Shown: piece by piece, positions 13,800 to 26,094 of the stretch
Layout of the letters: each line of letters begins with the position of its first letter
Position numbering within the stretch: position 1 is the first letter of the stretch
DNA from: Tamarix chinensis
Taxonomy: Eukaryota > Streptophyta > Magnoliopsida > Caryophyllales > Tamaricaceae
NCBI GenBank assembly: GCA_030549775.1
Contig: CM060172.1
Span: forward strand, 54,983,942-55,047,941
DNA: 64,000 bases
Direction of reading: 5' to 3'
Notes under the pieces: model-generated
Told to the model about the DNA's origin: nothing
What the model saw: only the letters and a program-made list of their open reading frames with translations
The model's database searches: none
Program-made: the position numbers and the translations under genes

Positions 13800-14960
13800 A
13801 AGGGGAAAAATAGTAATTTGTAATTGAAAATGGTAAATTGGTAATTTTGGAGGTAAAGGGAAAAATGGTAATTTTGTAAGTAAAGGGTAAAATGGTAATT
13901 TGTAAGTAAAAATGGTAAATTGGTAATTTTGTAAGTAAAGGGTAAAATGGTAATTTGAAAGTGAAAAGGATAAATTGGTAATTTTGTAAGTAAAAGGTAA
14001 AATGGTAATTTATAAGTGAAAAGGGTAAAATGGTAATTTTGGAAGTAAGGGGTAAAATTGTAATTTTGGAGGCAAGGGTAAAATGGTAATTTCATAAGTA
14101 AATGGCAAATGGTAATTTTTGATGTAAAGGGTAAAATGGTAAATTGGTAAGAAAAAGGGTAATTAGGTAATTTTGATAATAGAGAAGGGTAGTTTGGTAA
14201 TTATGATAATGGAGAAAGGTAATTTGGTAATTTAACCAAATAAAGGGTAATTTGGTAATTTTGATAATGGAGAGGGTAATTTGGTAATTATGATAATAGA
14301 GAAGGGCAACTTGGTAACTTAACCAACAAAAGGGCAATTTGGTAATTATAATAATAGGGTAAAATGATAATTATGATAATAAAGAAGGGCAATTTAGCAA
14401 TTTAATCAACTAAATGGTAATTTGGTAATGGAGACGAGTAATTTGGTAATTATGATAATAGAGAAGTGCAATTTAGTAATTTAACCAACTAAAGGGTAAT
14501 TTAGTAATTTTGATAATAGAGAAGCTTTGTTTGGTAATTATAATAATGGAGAAGGGCGATTTGGTAATTTAACCAATTAAAGGGTAAAATGGTAATTATG
14601 ATAATGGAGAAGGGTAATTTGGTAATTCAACCAACTAAAGGGTAATTTGGTAATTAGGATAATGAAGAAGGGTAATTTGGTAATTTAACCAACTAAAGGG
14701 CAATTTATTAATTATAATAAAGGAGAAGAGCAAATTGGTAATCTAACCAACCAAATGGAAAATATGATAAGTGTAACAATTATGAAGGGTAGTTGGTGAT
14801 CTAATAAGTATGGGAGATAACTTGGTAACCTAAATCTAGGAAGGGGTAATTTGGTAATTATGCAACAAGGAGGGTAATATGGTAATTTGTCAAGTAAGGA
14901 AGGGATGGCTTAGCAATTATATAAGTAAGGAGTAAATGAGTAATTTGTATCTAATATGTC
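13800..14960 (+). repeat. Satellite-like tandem array inside long LTR A
   Basis: Built on the phrase GGTAATTTGGTAATT. At 13,800-14,100 the period is about 28 bases (AAATGGTAATTTTGTAAGTA type). From about 14,150 it becomes a higher-order unit of about 57 bases that alternates ATGATAATGGAGAAGGG with TTTAACCAACTAAAGGG. Copies are diverged. The same array in inverted orientation occupies 18,930-20,430 in copy C, so it belongs to the LTR subfamily and is not a local accident. Confidence 0.85.
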
Positions 14961-15639
14961 GTTGTGATAGCAGAATTTCGTAATATGACTCAAATAACAC
15001 TGAACAATAAGATAAGAGTATTTGACAGTTAGTAAGTATCACGAGAATGGATCCTAAATAAGAATTGGATGAAATTATGATGGCCTTAATAATTCCTCTG
15101 TGTTACCTTGGATAACCATTCAAATAAGAAATATCTAACGATATCAGAACAATTGAAAGTGAATAAGTATCTGATTGTTGTACTTTTGGTGATTACCTTA
15201 ATTAAGACACTAATACTTAAAGTGAAAGACCTCGAGATCGGGAATGGTGGCTCTTTAGGGGTCGCTACTCTAAAGACGTGGTTTAGCCTATGGTTATTTT
15301 AGTATTTGCTGGTGTGCCTTTGTGCCCCAGCCAGGCCTTATATCTTACTCTATCTAGCTCTATGGACCTATTTAGGGGGTATGCATACTTATGGATTAGG
15401 TGTTCTTGTCGGTAGGATATTGAGTTAGCTTTATGCACCAGTACGTCTAGGGTACCTTTGCGTCCCTAAGTTGATAGTTGAAGGGTACTGAGTAGCTTAT
15501 ATGTACCCATGCGACCGGTATACCTTTGTGTCCCAAGATCTTGATCTCCCTATTGAGGAAATTAAATAGAATTGTTGTGTTGATTAAAAAGGGAAGACAC
15601 TACTCGTGAAAGTGAAAGATTAATGAGCAGGGCCTAGTT

Positions 15640-16030
15640 GAATTGTATTATAAGTACCGATCCACCGGATATAATAGTGGCCCAGGAGCGTTTTTCCCTG
15701 GATGATATTTATGAGTACCAATCCACCAGATATAATAGTGACCCAGGTGCATGTTGTTCTGGATGATGTATATTTATATTCCGATCCACCGGCTATAATA
15801 GTGAGGGTCTTGAGCTCAATAAATTTGATTTGGGTGTGAATAAATTATGGAAAAATACTAATCACTTACAGTGAAACACCATGCGAGTCGAGGCCAAACC
15901 GGTCTACCGGTGAATAATAGTGGCCAGGAGCGTTTTACCTTGCATGACTGGTCCACCGACGAATAATAGTGGCTAGGAGTATTTTGCCCTGCATGACTGG
16001 TCCACTAGCAAATAATAGTTGGGTTCCCGT
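15640..16030 (+). repeat. Hairpin-forming modules in long LTR A
   Basis: Repeated modules of about 60-65 bases centred on GGTCCACCGGNTATAATAGTGG. The outer CCAC/GTGG parts can pair. Related modules occur at 16,980-17,350 (copy B), 26,095-26,465 (copy D) and 41,280-41,830 (copy E), usually followed by a phrase like CAGGAGCGTTTTGCCCT. They are absent from copy C. Confidence 0.7.
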
Positions 16031-16979
16031 ATTCAAATGGATATAAAATTTGAGAGATGATTGAATAATGATGGATTAATGACTTAAGGCCCTAAAAGTA
16101 TCGATTGTTCATTATGACCTATTAATATTTGATTGACTTGTTAAGTATATGAATATACGAAAGTGAATATTAGGTAGGTGCCATTAATATATGATTGATG
16201 TATATGTATGGATGTGAATATTATGTTTACACCTGTCGTTATGTATGAATATAGTGGTGTATCATGTGTTACATTACTGGCCTGCTATTAAGTGTGTTTT
16301 AAAGGGTTAGTCAGTACCGTAGTATTGAAGGGTTCCATTCGCGGGACCCCTGCCTATTCAATGGGCAGTGTCCCTTGCTGGTTGTTTTCAGGTGCTATTC
16401 AAGTGGGCCTCGAAAAAGAGCGTAAGGAACTATCCAGAAAGTCCTAGAGTGTACTCTTTCTCTTTTAAATTCTAGTTTCAATGTAATCGTTGTTTTGTAG
16501 CTACCGTTGGTGGATTCTATTCTTGTAAATTGTTTAGCACGATACTCTGATTTAATTATGTTTGAGTTTCTCATAAGTTGTATTTTTCTCTTTTAGCCTT
16601 AGCACTTGGTACTGTAACGGTAGGAGTGAACCGGTCTGGTACTAAGTTTGGCGGTAATATCCCCAGAATTTACAGTTTTTTTATTTTGCTTTTGCTAATT
16701 ATTTTAATACAACGAAAATTTTCAGTAGTGAATTTTGAGGGCATTACAGGCCTTGTACTCGTGGGAATGAGCAGCACCCATAAAACGAGTGGTCAATATG
16801 CTACGTACTGAGTAAGGTAACCGTACACTAAGGCCAATACATAAAATTACATGATTTAAACATGATAACATAACAACTCACAATCATTCAAACAAACAAA
16901 CAAATAAATAACGGCCCAATTATAATCTGGATAAATTAATTACTTAATCTCTGATCAGTACTCATTTCACACCATGCTT

Positions 16980-17350
16980 TTTATCAATCCATGCGAGCAT
17001 GGGAACTCCACTATTATAGTCGGTGGATTGGTCACTTATAGGGCAAAACACACCTAACCACTATTATAGCCGGCAGATTGGTCACTTTTAGGGCCCTAAC
17101 CACTATCATATGCCGGTGGATCGGTCTAGCCCCTGCTCGCATGGTGTTCCACTGTAAGTACTTAGTGTCTTTTATGTGCCTTAGCAAACTTAGGATTTGG
17201 TTTATTGAGCTCGGGATCCCCTACCATTCTAGCCGGTGGAGCGGTCACTTCTAGGGCAAATTGCACCTAACCACTATTATAGCCGGTGGATCGATCACTA
17301 ATAGGGCGGAATGCCCTAACCACTATTATATGCCGGTGGATCGGTCTGGG
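16980..17350 (-). repeat. Hairpin-forming modules in long LTR B
   Basis: Six or more copies of CCACTATTATAGCCGGTGGATCGGTC separated by CACTTATAGGGCAAA-type spacers. This is the complementary-strand version of the modules in copies A and E, in line with B's inverted orientation. Confidence 0.7.
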
Positions 17351-18929
17351 CTTGGCTCAATAATCTTCCACTTTAAATGAGTAATGTCTTACAAGGTATT
17401 ATTCAGAATTTTCACCTTAGACATGCATGACTAACTCTCTCCATGCTTATCCTCCAAAAGGACCCGTCCTATATCATGAGACTCATGCACCTCCTAACTT
17501 GTCCCAACATCCTTTCCTCTTTTCCCTAACTCACACTAGAAATCCAGCTCCCAAGTGTGTGGGTCAAGGCTCACTACTTTACACCTCCAAGTCTACTCAC
17601 TCCCTCACTTTAGGGTTTTCTCCAAAAACCCTAATTTAGGCCTATGGGGCCCATCCTATTCCACCTCGCACAAACCCAAACTATGTTAACATCCCACACA
17701 TCACAACCCTTGGATTTGAACCTCATCATCACACTTTACTCCCCAAGTGCACGTGTAATCACGAAACCCTAAGTAGCCACATCAAACCCTAGCATCCTCC
17801 TTTTCACATGTCACCTCTCCATTTCTCACCTTCCACTCTTATCTTTCTATGGTGCTCATGATCATCCCTCACCTGATAATTTCCATCCTTATCTCGTACT
17901 CTAGTCACCCTCATTCATTTTTCCTTTTTATAAACTTCTCAAATTAGGGCTTTCTCCCAAACCCTAGTTAGGTCTCCTATGTATCCTTATACTGTACTAT
18001 GTATCCTTATACTGTACCAGATACTATTTTTCACCCAAAGCCTCCAAACACCCAAACGACTCTTTCGTTACCTTCCTTACACCCCAAGTCAACTTTTCAT
18101 ACGTAAAATTTACCCCCATGTAGGCGTTATACATCCCATGCAATCTTTCGAACTTTTTCATGCAAAACACTAGATTCTCCCATGCAAAACCCTAGATTCT
18201 TCCATCATGGATCATGAAATATTTAGGTCAAACCCACATGTAACACCCCCAAAATTCACTACTGAAAAATTTCGTTTTATCAAAATAATTAGTGGAAGCG
18301 GAATAACAAAACTGTGAATTCTGGAGATATTACCGCCACACTTAGTACTAGACCGGTTCACTCCTACCGTTCCAGTACCAAGTGCTAAGGCTAAAAGAGA
18401 AAAATTACAATTTACGAGAAACTCAAACCATAATTAAATTAGAGTAGCGTAATAAACAATTTATAAGAATAAAATACACGAATGATAGAGTAAGATATAG
18501 GACCTGGTTGGGGCACAAAGGCACACCAGCAAATACCATAATAACCGTGGGCTAAACCACCTCTTTAGGGTAGCGACCCCTAAAGAGCCACCATTCCCGA
18601 TCTCGAGGTCTTGCACGTATTAGTGTCTTAGTTAAGGTGATCACAAAAAGCACAACAATCAGATACTTATTCATCTTCAAATGTTCTGACATCATTAGAT
18701 ATTTCTTATTCAAACGGTTATCCAAGATAATATAGAGGAACCATTAAGGCCATCATAATCTCATCCAATTCTAATTTAGGATTCGTTCTCGTAATACTTA
18801 CTAAATATCAATACCATTATCTTACTATTCAATATTACTTAAGTCTTATTACGAAACTTCATTATCCCATCAACATATTAGATACAAATTATTGATTTAC
18901 CCCTTACTTGTATAATTATTAAGTCATCC

Positions 18930-20430
18930 CTTTCCTTACTTGGCAATTCACCATATTACCCTTCATATTGCATAATTACCAAATTACCACTTAATCGGTT
19001 TGAGTTAACAAATTATTTCCCATACTTATTAGGTCCCTAGTCACCCTTCATAATTGTTACACTTATCATATTTCCATTTAATTGGTTAGATTACCAATTG
19101 CCCTTCTCCTTTGTTATAATTATAAAATTGCCCTTTAGTTGGTCAAATTACCATATTACCCTTCTTCATTATCATAATTACCAAAATGCCATTCTCCATT
19201 ATCCTAATTACCGAATTACCCTTCTCTATTATCATAATTACCAAACTACCATTTAGTTGGTTAAATTACCAAATTGCCCTTCTCTATTATCATAATTACC
19301 AAATTACCCTTCTCCATTATTAAAATTATCAAATTACCCTTCAATTGGTTAAATTACCCTTCATAATTGTTACACTTATCATATTTCCATTTGGTTGGTT
19401 AGATTACCAATTGCCCTTCTCCTTTGTTATAATTATCAAATTGCACTTTAGTTGGTTAAATTACCTAATTGCCCTTCTCTATTATCATAATTACCAAATT
19501 ACCCTTCTCCATTATCAAAATTACCAAATTACCCTTTAATTGGTTAAATTACCAAATTGCCCTTCGCTATTATCATAATTACCAAATTGACCTTCTCCAT
19601 TATCAAAATTACCAAATTAACCTTCGCTATTATCATAATTACCAAATTGCCCTTCTCCATTATCAAAATTACCAAATTACCCTTCAATTGGTTAAATTAC
19701 CAAATTGCCCTTCTCCATTATCATAATTACTAATTTACCCTTTAGTTGGCTAAATTACCAAATTGCCCTTCTCCATTATCATAATTGCCAAACTATCATT
19801 CTTCCTTATCATAATTACCAAATTACCCTTTAGTTGGTTAGATTACTAAATTACCATTTTCTATTATCATAATTACCCAACTACCCTTCTCCATAATTAC
19901 CAAACTACCCTTCTCCATTATCAAAATTATCAAATTACCCTTTAGTTGGTTAAATTACCAAATTGCCTTTCTCTATTATCATAATTACCAAATTACCTTT
20001 CTCTGTTATCATAATTACCAAACTACCCTTCTCCATTGTCAAAATTACCATTTTATCCTTTTCTTCCAAAATTACCATTTCACCCTTTGCTTTCAAAATT
20101 ATCATTTTACCCATTTACTTCCAAAATTACCATTTTTTGCTTTACTTACAAAATTACTATTTTCCGCTTTTCTTCTAAAATTACCATTTTACCCTTTTTC
20201 TTACAATTTACCATTTTACCCCTTACTTACAAATTACCATTTTGCTCTTCTCTTTCAAATTTACCATAATACCCTTTCACTTATAAATTACCAATTTTTC
20301 CCTTCTCTTTCAACTTTACCATAATACCCTTTTACTTACAAATTACCATTTTTGCCCTTTTCTTCCAAAATTACCATAACATCCTTTCACTTGCAAATTA
20401 TCATTTTGCCCTTTTATTCACCACTTTTAT
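18930..20430 (-). repeat. Satellite-like tandem array inside long LTR C
   Basis: About 1.5 kb of diverged units such as CATAATTACCAAATTACCCT and CCTTTAGTTGGTTAAATTACC, the complement of the array in copy A. It passes into a shorter period (TTACCATTTTACCCTTT) near 20,040-20,400. All open frames here (for example 19,345-19,726) are repetitive and not genes. Confidence 0.85.
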
Positions 20431-21099
20431 TAAGTTATCATCACTAAATAAAATATTGATTTTAATATTCCATTCTCATCATCCAATTCCACCAATTATT
20501 ATACTTCAACAATATACTCATTAACATCCACATATATTAGGCCACACTCTTGCACAAGACATATTACTAAAATGCCCCTAGGCTCACAATAATATTATTC
20601 ATGGATCAATGGTCACATAATATACCATAATATAGCATGGATAAGTACTCAACATTTTCGTTAATAACCAAACTCTTTCCTTAAGTAATATTTCCACACA
20701 TTGCATATAAACTAACATGATTTTTTTTATAAATCAATACAAGCAAATACATATATTATATTAAACAACATATATCACGCATAACAAAAATTTAAAGCCC
20801 TAATGTGCTAACATACGTTTATCCATGAGTTTCAGTGGGTTTAACAATTATCTTAATTCCCATAAAATTGAACCTTATAGGTATTCTAGTTAAAGATTCA
20901 AGCTTTGATTAGCAAAACCAATACCTAAAAATAATATCAATATTTATCATATTAGAAATAAGAAAAACCAAAGCATAAGAATTTATAAAAATTAATTAAT
21001 AAAATATTAACTTAAATATTATTATACCTTAAAACTTACTAAAAAAATATACTAAGGCATGCAACAACTCATACTACTTATGGAGCATGAGCTGCATGC

Positions 21100-22220
21100 A
21101 AAACAAGAGGGGTAAGGGGCTTGAAATGGCAAGAAAGGGAGGAGGGAGTGGTGTTTTCGGGTTAGGATTTTGGGGCTAGGAAATAAGGTAGGTGGGGGAG
21201 GATTTAGGGCATAGGAAAGGTGCAAGGGTGGAGAGGAGGTGTAGGTGGCGGTTGGGGACAGGTTGTTGACAGCCAAGGGCGGCAGCGAGGCTACATAGGT
21301 GGCTACCGAGGTGGAAGGGGCAGAGAAGCAAGGAAAAGGGAGGAGGAAAATGAAGGGTTGTAGGTGGTTGTTTCGGCCAAAGGAGGTGTGGGGGATGTAG
21401 AGGAGGTTGCAGGGATTGGTTTGGTGGCTCAAGTGGCAGCAGAGGCAGTAGAAGGAGGAAGTGCAGGGTGGCTGTTGAGAAGGAAGAAAAAGAAGATAAA
21501 AAGAAGACGTGAGGAAGAAGGGGCCAGCAAGGTGGCTCAAGGGGTGGTATGGTGGTGCAGGGGTGATGTAGAGGGTGGCTGGTGGCTAGTGCAGCAGTGG
21601 GAGAGGCAGAATGGGGCGGCAATGCAAAAATAGGGAAGGAGATGGAAGGAGAAGAAAGGGAGAGAAAGAAGATTGGGGAAGGGGAAGGAAGGCTCAAAAA
21701 TGGGTAGGATGAAGTAGGGAGGGAAGAAGAAAAAGAAGAGCGAGAGAAAAGGAGGGGAAAACGGGGGGCATGAGAGAGGAGAGAGATGGTTGACTGGGTC
21801 AAGATGGGACAGGAAAACGATGGGGGAGAGAGGGGGATATAGGGAGAGTTGTAGGGAGGAGGAGGGTTGCAGGTAGGGTACCCAGAGATGGGGGAGGTGG
21901 TCGGGTATGGCATCGAGGAAAGGAAGAGGAAGAAACAAAGAAGGGGGAGGCAGCATGCAGGTCCAGCGAAGGGGAAGAAGGGCATGGGGCAGCCTAGTCG
22001 GGGGGAGAAGGAAGGAAAGAAAATAAGGGGGTCTGGGCCGAGCGACGTGAGCGGGGGAGGTAAGGAAGGAAGGAAATGAGCCAGCGGCCCAGTCACGTAG
22101 GGGAAGAGGTAGGCCGGCTTGGCGACCCGAAGGAAGAAGAAGGAAAAAGAAAAAAAGGAGGAAAAGGAGAAAAAAGGAGAAGGAAAAAAGGAAAAAAAAA
22201 AGAAAAAAAGAAAAAAATTT
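21100..22220 (-). repeat. Polypurine block of long LTR C
   Basis: The plus strand is nearly all A and G, ending in a run of GAAAAAGAAAAAAAGG type. It is homologous to the block at 11,925-13,100 in copy A, in inverse orientation. No gene is inferred. Confidence 0.8.
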
Positions 22221-23099
22221 AATTTATAAAATAATAGGATGTAATATTTCTAGGTAATAAATTTATTTAATAATTTAACTTAATATAATTTAATATATGG
22301 GCTTAAAATTTTAATTTTAGGAAAAATATTGGTTTGAAAATTTATTCAAGTAAAATGAGTATGTAAAATAATAATAAAAATTTATTTTAATTTGTTAAAT
22401 ATTTATATCCAATTTTATATACTCAAAAATTCATAAAATAATTAAATTTAATAAATTTAAAAGCTAATTTATCCCAAATAAAAGTTATTTATTAAATTAT
22501 AGGCTTTTAAAATTTCGGGGGATTACACCACATCCCATGGTCAACTTACTTCTCCATTTTCCATTTTCATCCTTTCACCTTATATCATCACATTACTTAT
22601 CCTAGCATGCATGTTCTAAAGGGCCACAACACATCACATCATAATCACAGCTTATACATGTCATACACATGCCATAAAATAACACATGAAGCATACCTCA
22701 ACTCCAAGCTACGCTTCACATAAAATAGTTATAACGATAAGCATAAGATACATAAAATATCATCACATATGGCATATAAGGAATACAAAACACATTACAC
22801 ACATAAGGTCTTAGCTACACCCTTACCTAATACGACACTGGTCTTGAAGCACGCTCCTATGCCTCTTTAAGGTTTTGACTGGTCTCACCTATAAGAGGGA
22901 AAAACTAAGGATTAGGTTCCCTCCTATCAAAAATACTATTATTTCCTAATTTATTCTAAAATTAGGGTTATAGATAAAATAATAATATAATAATAGTAAC
23001 ACTAACTAAATACTAATTTTGCTAAGGATAAAAGTAATAATAGTAATATTGGAAAAAAGATGATAATATAAGGTTTGAAGATTTTATCCTAATATTAAT

Positions 23100-23124
23100 G
23101 ATGATACTAATAATAATAATAATA

Positions 23125-23156
<32 letters not shown>

Positions 23157-23438
23157 AATAATAATAATAATAAATAAATAAATAAATAAATAGTAGTAGT
23201 AATAATAATAACAATAGTAATAATAATATGTAATAATAATAATAATGATAATAATAATAATGGTATTAATAAAAAATAATGTGAAATAGGGTTTCAACCC
23301 TACATTGAATAATAACAATACTAATAATAATAATAATAATAAATAATAATGATAATTTTAATAATAATAATAGTAATAATTGAAATAAAGATAAAATAGG
23401 GTTTTGGCCTTTAATAGTGATAATAATAACTATAATAA

Positions 23439-23521
<83 letters not shown>

Positions 23522-23530
23522 ATAATAATA
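23100..23530. repeat. Compound microsatellites in long LTR B
   Basis: Runs of (AAT)n, (GAT)n at 23,126-23,155, AAATA repeats, and an uninterrupted (GTA)n of about 27 units at 23,441-23,520. They lie between the AT-rich part of copy B and its polypurine block. Copy D has a related but shorter GAT/AAT stretch at 27,795-28,020. Confidence 0.85.
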
Positions 23531-23589
23531 CGAATATAATGTAATTAAAATAAATAAAGCTTAATAAATTAGGGTTTAAGGGTTGAGAG

Positions 23590-24770
23590 GGTTTAGGGTA
23601 CCACCTTGGGTTGGTGGTGACTGGCGGCGCCGGCAGTGGTGCACGACGACAGTGGTGGTGGTAGGAAAAAGGGAAGAAAAGAGAGATAGTTGAATGCTGG
23701 GAATATGATAGGGGAATAAGGGGTGGAAGTTGGGGTGATTGAGATTGCCCAAGTTGAAAGGGTTGGAATGAGGGTGGTGGTGTGGCCAAAGGTGGTGGCG
23801 CACGGCAGCGATTGTGGTGGCCGAGAGTGGAGGAAAAGGAGAAAGGGAGGATGGGAAAATGAGGGTAGAGGAGGGTCTGCAAGGTAATTTAGGAGGTGTA
23901 GGAGGTGGTGGTTGTGGCGGAAGTGGTGGCAAATGGTGGCGCGAAGGGCGGAGGAGGTGGAAGTAAGGTTGATTGGGAAGGAGACTTTGCGCAGCCTAGG
24001 TGACTAGTGTAAAGCAAATCGAGGGCGGAGGGTGGTGTAGTTAGGTAGAGAGTGATGTAGGGAGTGGTGTTGTGGATGGCTCAAGCGGCGGCGCTAGGCG
24101 ATAGTGGCGGAAAGGGCGTCTAATAGGGTAGTGGGGCAAAGGGGTGATTTTTCTAGGTTAAAATCAAAAGCTCGAACAGGGCTGGTTATGGGGGTATTCA
24201 TAGAGCTAAAGGGGGGATAAATTTAGAGGAGAGATGGGAGAATGGGGTAGGTAGGCAGGAATGCTCTAGCTAGCGGTGATAGGCCGGCGTAAGTCAGCTT
24301 GTGGCAGGAGGTGATTGGCCAGGGAGAAGGGGAAATCATGTGAGAAGAAAGGGAGGGTTGGTTGGGTCGAACGGTAGGTGAGTCAATAAGGAAGAGAGAG
24401 GAGAGAATCGGCTGATCAGCGGCGTGGTCGGCGATGAGAATTTTTGGGGAGTTGCAGGCTGCAACGGGGAAGGAAGAAGGAGGAGGAAGAATAAGATAGG
24501 GGACCGGGTGGTTCGGGAAAAAGAAAAGAAAAAAAAGAAGAGAAGGACCGATCGATTGGGGGAAGGAAGTGTAGTGTAGGCTTGCGCCGTGTGGAAAGAA
24601 GAAAAGGGGAGAGGAGTTTGGGCCGCTGGGATGGCCTAGGTCGGGGGAGGAGGAAGAAAAAAGAAGAAGAAAAGAAGAAGAAGAAGAAGAAGAAGAAGAA
24701 GAAGAAGAAGAAGAAGGAAATAAAAGAAAGAAAGAAAGAAAAGGAAAAAGGAAAAAGGGAAAAATAAAAA
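23590..24770 (-). repeat. Polypurine block of long LTR B with (GAA)n
   Basis: A G- and A-rich plus strand with a GGTGGTGG-type first half and an (AAG)n run at about 24,660-24,717. Long minus-strand frames here (23,430-23,882, 23,576-23,932, 24,223-24,804) translate to poly-Leu, poly-Pro and poly-Ser and are not genes. Confidence 0.8.
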
Positions 24771-25063
24771 TAGTTGGGTTAGGATATTTAGAATATTTTG
24801 GCATTTTGAGATATTTAAAAATAATAATAGTTTAATAAATAATATTTAATTCCCTTTTTAGACTAATTTAGTATTTTTAAAAGATTTTTCCTAAATTATA
24901 TTTTAATTAGCAAAACATTCTAATTTTTTATAATTAAAATATTTATTATTTTCTTCTTTATTTGCCCTAATTAATTCCCTTTTATTTTAATAAAAATAAT
25001 TTATTTAATTAATTTTTAAAATAAATCCTTAATTAGCTATAATTCTTAAAGTTAGGGTTTTGG

Positions 25064-25447
25064 TGTATTTCATGTGGTTTTGAAATAGGCTTGAAATTAT
25101 AATTAAAACTTGAATTTTAGGTGTACCTGTTAACTGGTTTACATAGCTGATCAACTGGTGTAGTAGGATAATTTATATTCTTGTTCTTGACAAACCAGTC
25201 GACTAGTTTGCATGTGTTTTTATATCCATTTTTTATTTTGATTCAAATTGCTCTCTAATGATTATGAAAACTTCTTATTTGAGTTCATTTATGCTAATAA
25301 TTATGTTTTAGTGTTTTGGTATCATTTTAATAATTAATTGGATCATTACATGATTTTAATTAGAAAATTTTTTCCTAAAAAGCCCCTTTCGGAGGCAAGC
25401 CTCCCTTTCCCTTTTCCATCACCTCTCCTTCTCTCTTTTGGTAGTTG
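25064..25447 (+). other. Unclassified sequence between long LTRs B and D
   Basis: No gene is seen. It contains degenerate copies of a palindromic phrase ACCAGTCGACTAGTT (about 25,125-25,160 and 25,193-25,215). The same phrase recurs on the far side of copy D at 30,440-30,590, so this stretch and 29,491-30,620 were one sequence before D inserted. Confidence 0.55.
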
Positions 25448-26094
25448 TGTAACACCCCCAAAAATTACAATTGAAAATTTTCGTTTAAACAAAACCATAC
25501 ACCAAGAGGAGGGGTGCTACCACCGTGATCAACACAAGCTTGACCCCCAGTCAGTCTCGCACCGATCATAAGGCTAGAAATTCCATGAGTTATAAAATTG
25601 ATTAGGACATAAAATCATAATGATTCATAGCTAAAAAAGGAAATCAGAGTACACAATTAACGAGTCATTACAAAAAAGAAAACTAGTACAATATTATAGT
25701 TGGGATATGGGATAAAAGCTAGAAAAGATTAGTCCGAACTACACTCGCTCTTGGGCCCTATGCCAAGTCCAAAAGATCGACACTCAGCCTTGCCTAATGC
25801 CTCAAATGCGTCATAGGCATCAAACACAGCATCTTCTACCTGCACTAACTTAGAAGGGACCTCTACTTGTGGGAATGAATAGCACCTATGAATGGGTGAT
25901 CAGTATGCTACGTACTGAGTAAGCTAATCATGCAGCTAAGGCTATTCATGAAAGATAGATAACAAAAGCGAGTAACCATGCAGATAAATCCATACATGAA
26001 GGACAGATAGTATAAGTAGTGATTCAGTCTGGTTAAACATAATCATTAGATCTATGGTCAATATTTCCATTTCACACCATTCTCATTATAAGTT

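Larger units (their letters stand above)
11613..16748 (+). mobile_element. Long LTR copy A (5136 bp), inserted in copy B
   Basis: Begins TGTAATCTCCCAAAATTTTA and ends TTTTGAGGGCATTACA. It is flanked by a perfect 5-bp duplication GGCCT (11,608-11,612 and 16,749-16,753), and copy B continues without loss on either side. Order inside: AT-rich end, polypyrimidine block 11,925-13,100, AT-rich stretch, satellite 13,800-14,960, hairpin modules 15,640-16,030, and a 3' end of ordinary composition. There are no gag-pol genes and no primer site, so it looks like a solo LTR of an element with unusually long LTRs, possibly of the Tekay/Del or LARD kind. The lineage is not proven. Confidence 0.8.
18239..22527 (-). 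mobile_element. Long LTR copy C (4289 bp), inserted in copy B
   Basis: Plus-strand ends are TGTAACACCCCCAAAATTC and TTTCGGGGGATTACA. The flanking 5-bp duplication CCACA is perfect (18,234-18,238 and 22,528-22,532). It is the inverted counterpart of copy A and shares the polypyrimidine block and the satellite. It lacks about 1.15 kb relative to A: the junction near 18,495 joins sequence corresponding to A positions of about 15,355 and 16,510, which removes the hairpin modules. The 306-residue minus-strand frame at 21,176-22,096 is a composition artefact of the polypurine block. Confidence 0.82.
11147..25058 (-). mobile_element. Long LTR copy B (solo LTR), interrupted by copies A and C
   Basis: Present in three pieces: 11,147-11,612, 16,754-18,238 and 22,533-25,058 (4.48 kb in total). 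On the plus strand it begins TGTAACACCCCAAAATT. Removing A and C with one target copy each restores a sequence collinear with copy D: compare 18,060-18,238 joined to 22,533-22,700 with D at 27,170-27,480. TTTGG at 11,142-11,146 and again at 25,059-25,063 is a likely target duplication, although the last roughly 14 bases of the terminus seem deleted. No primer site or internal coding region adjoins it. The minus strand is chosen because its GGGGTGTTACA end resembles the 3' end of gypsy LTRs; this is inference. Confidence 0.75.

Noticed and set aside
13800..14960. CRISPR-like array
   Set aside because: Repeats are contiguous and diverged, with no unique spacers, in a plant nuclear context. It is a satellite inside an LTR.
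11613..16748. DNA transposon with TGTAAYNCCC inverted termini
   Set aside because: 5-bp duplications, TG...CA ends and asymmetry of the two halves fit an LTR better. The inverted similarity is only about 10-11 bases and no transposase was seen. Kept as an alternative.
21176..22096. 306-residue minus-strand open frame
   Set aside because: Composition artefact of the polypurine block in long LTR C. The related stretch in copy A has a different, shorter frame.
23430..23882. 150-residue frame ending in poly-Leu
   Set aside because: The poly-Leu is the (GTA)n microsatellite read on the other strand.
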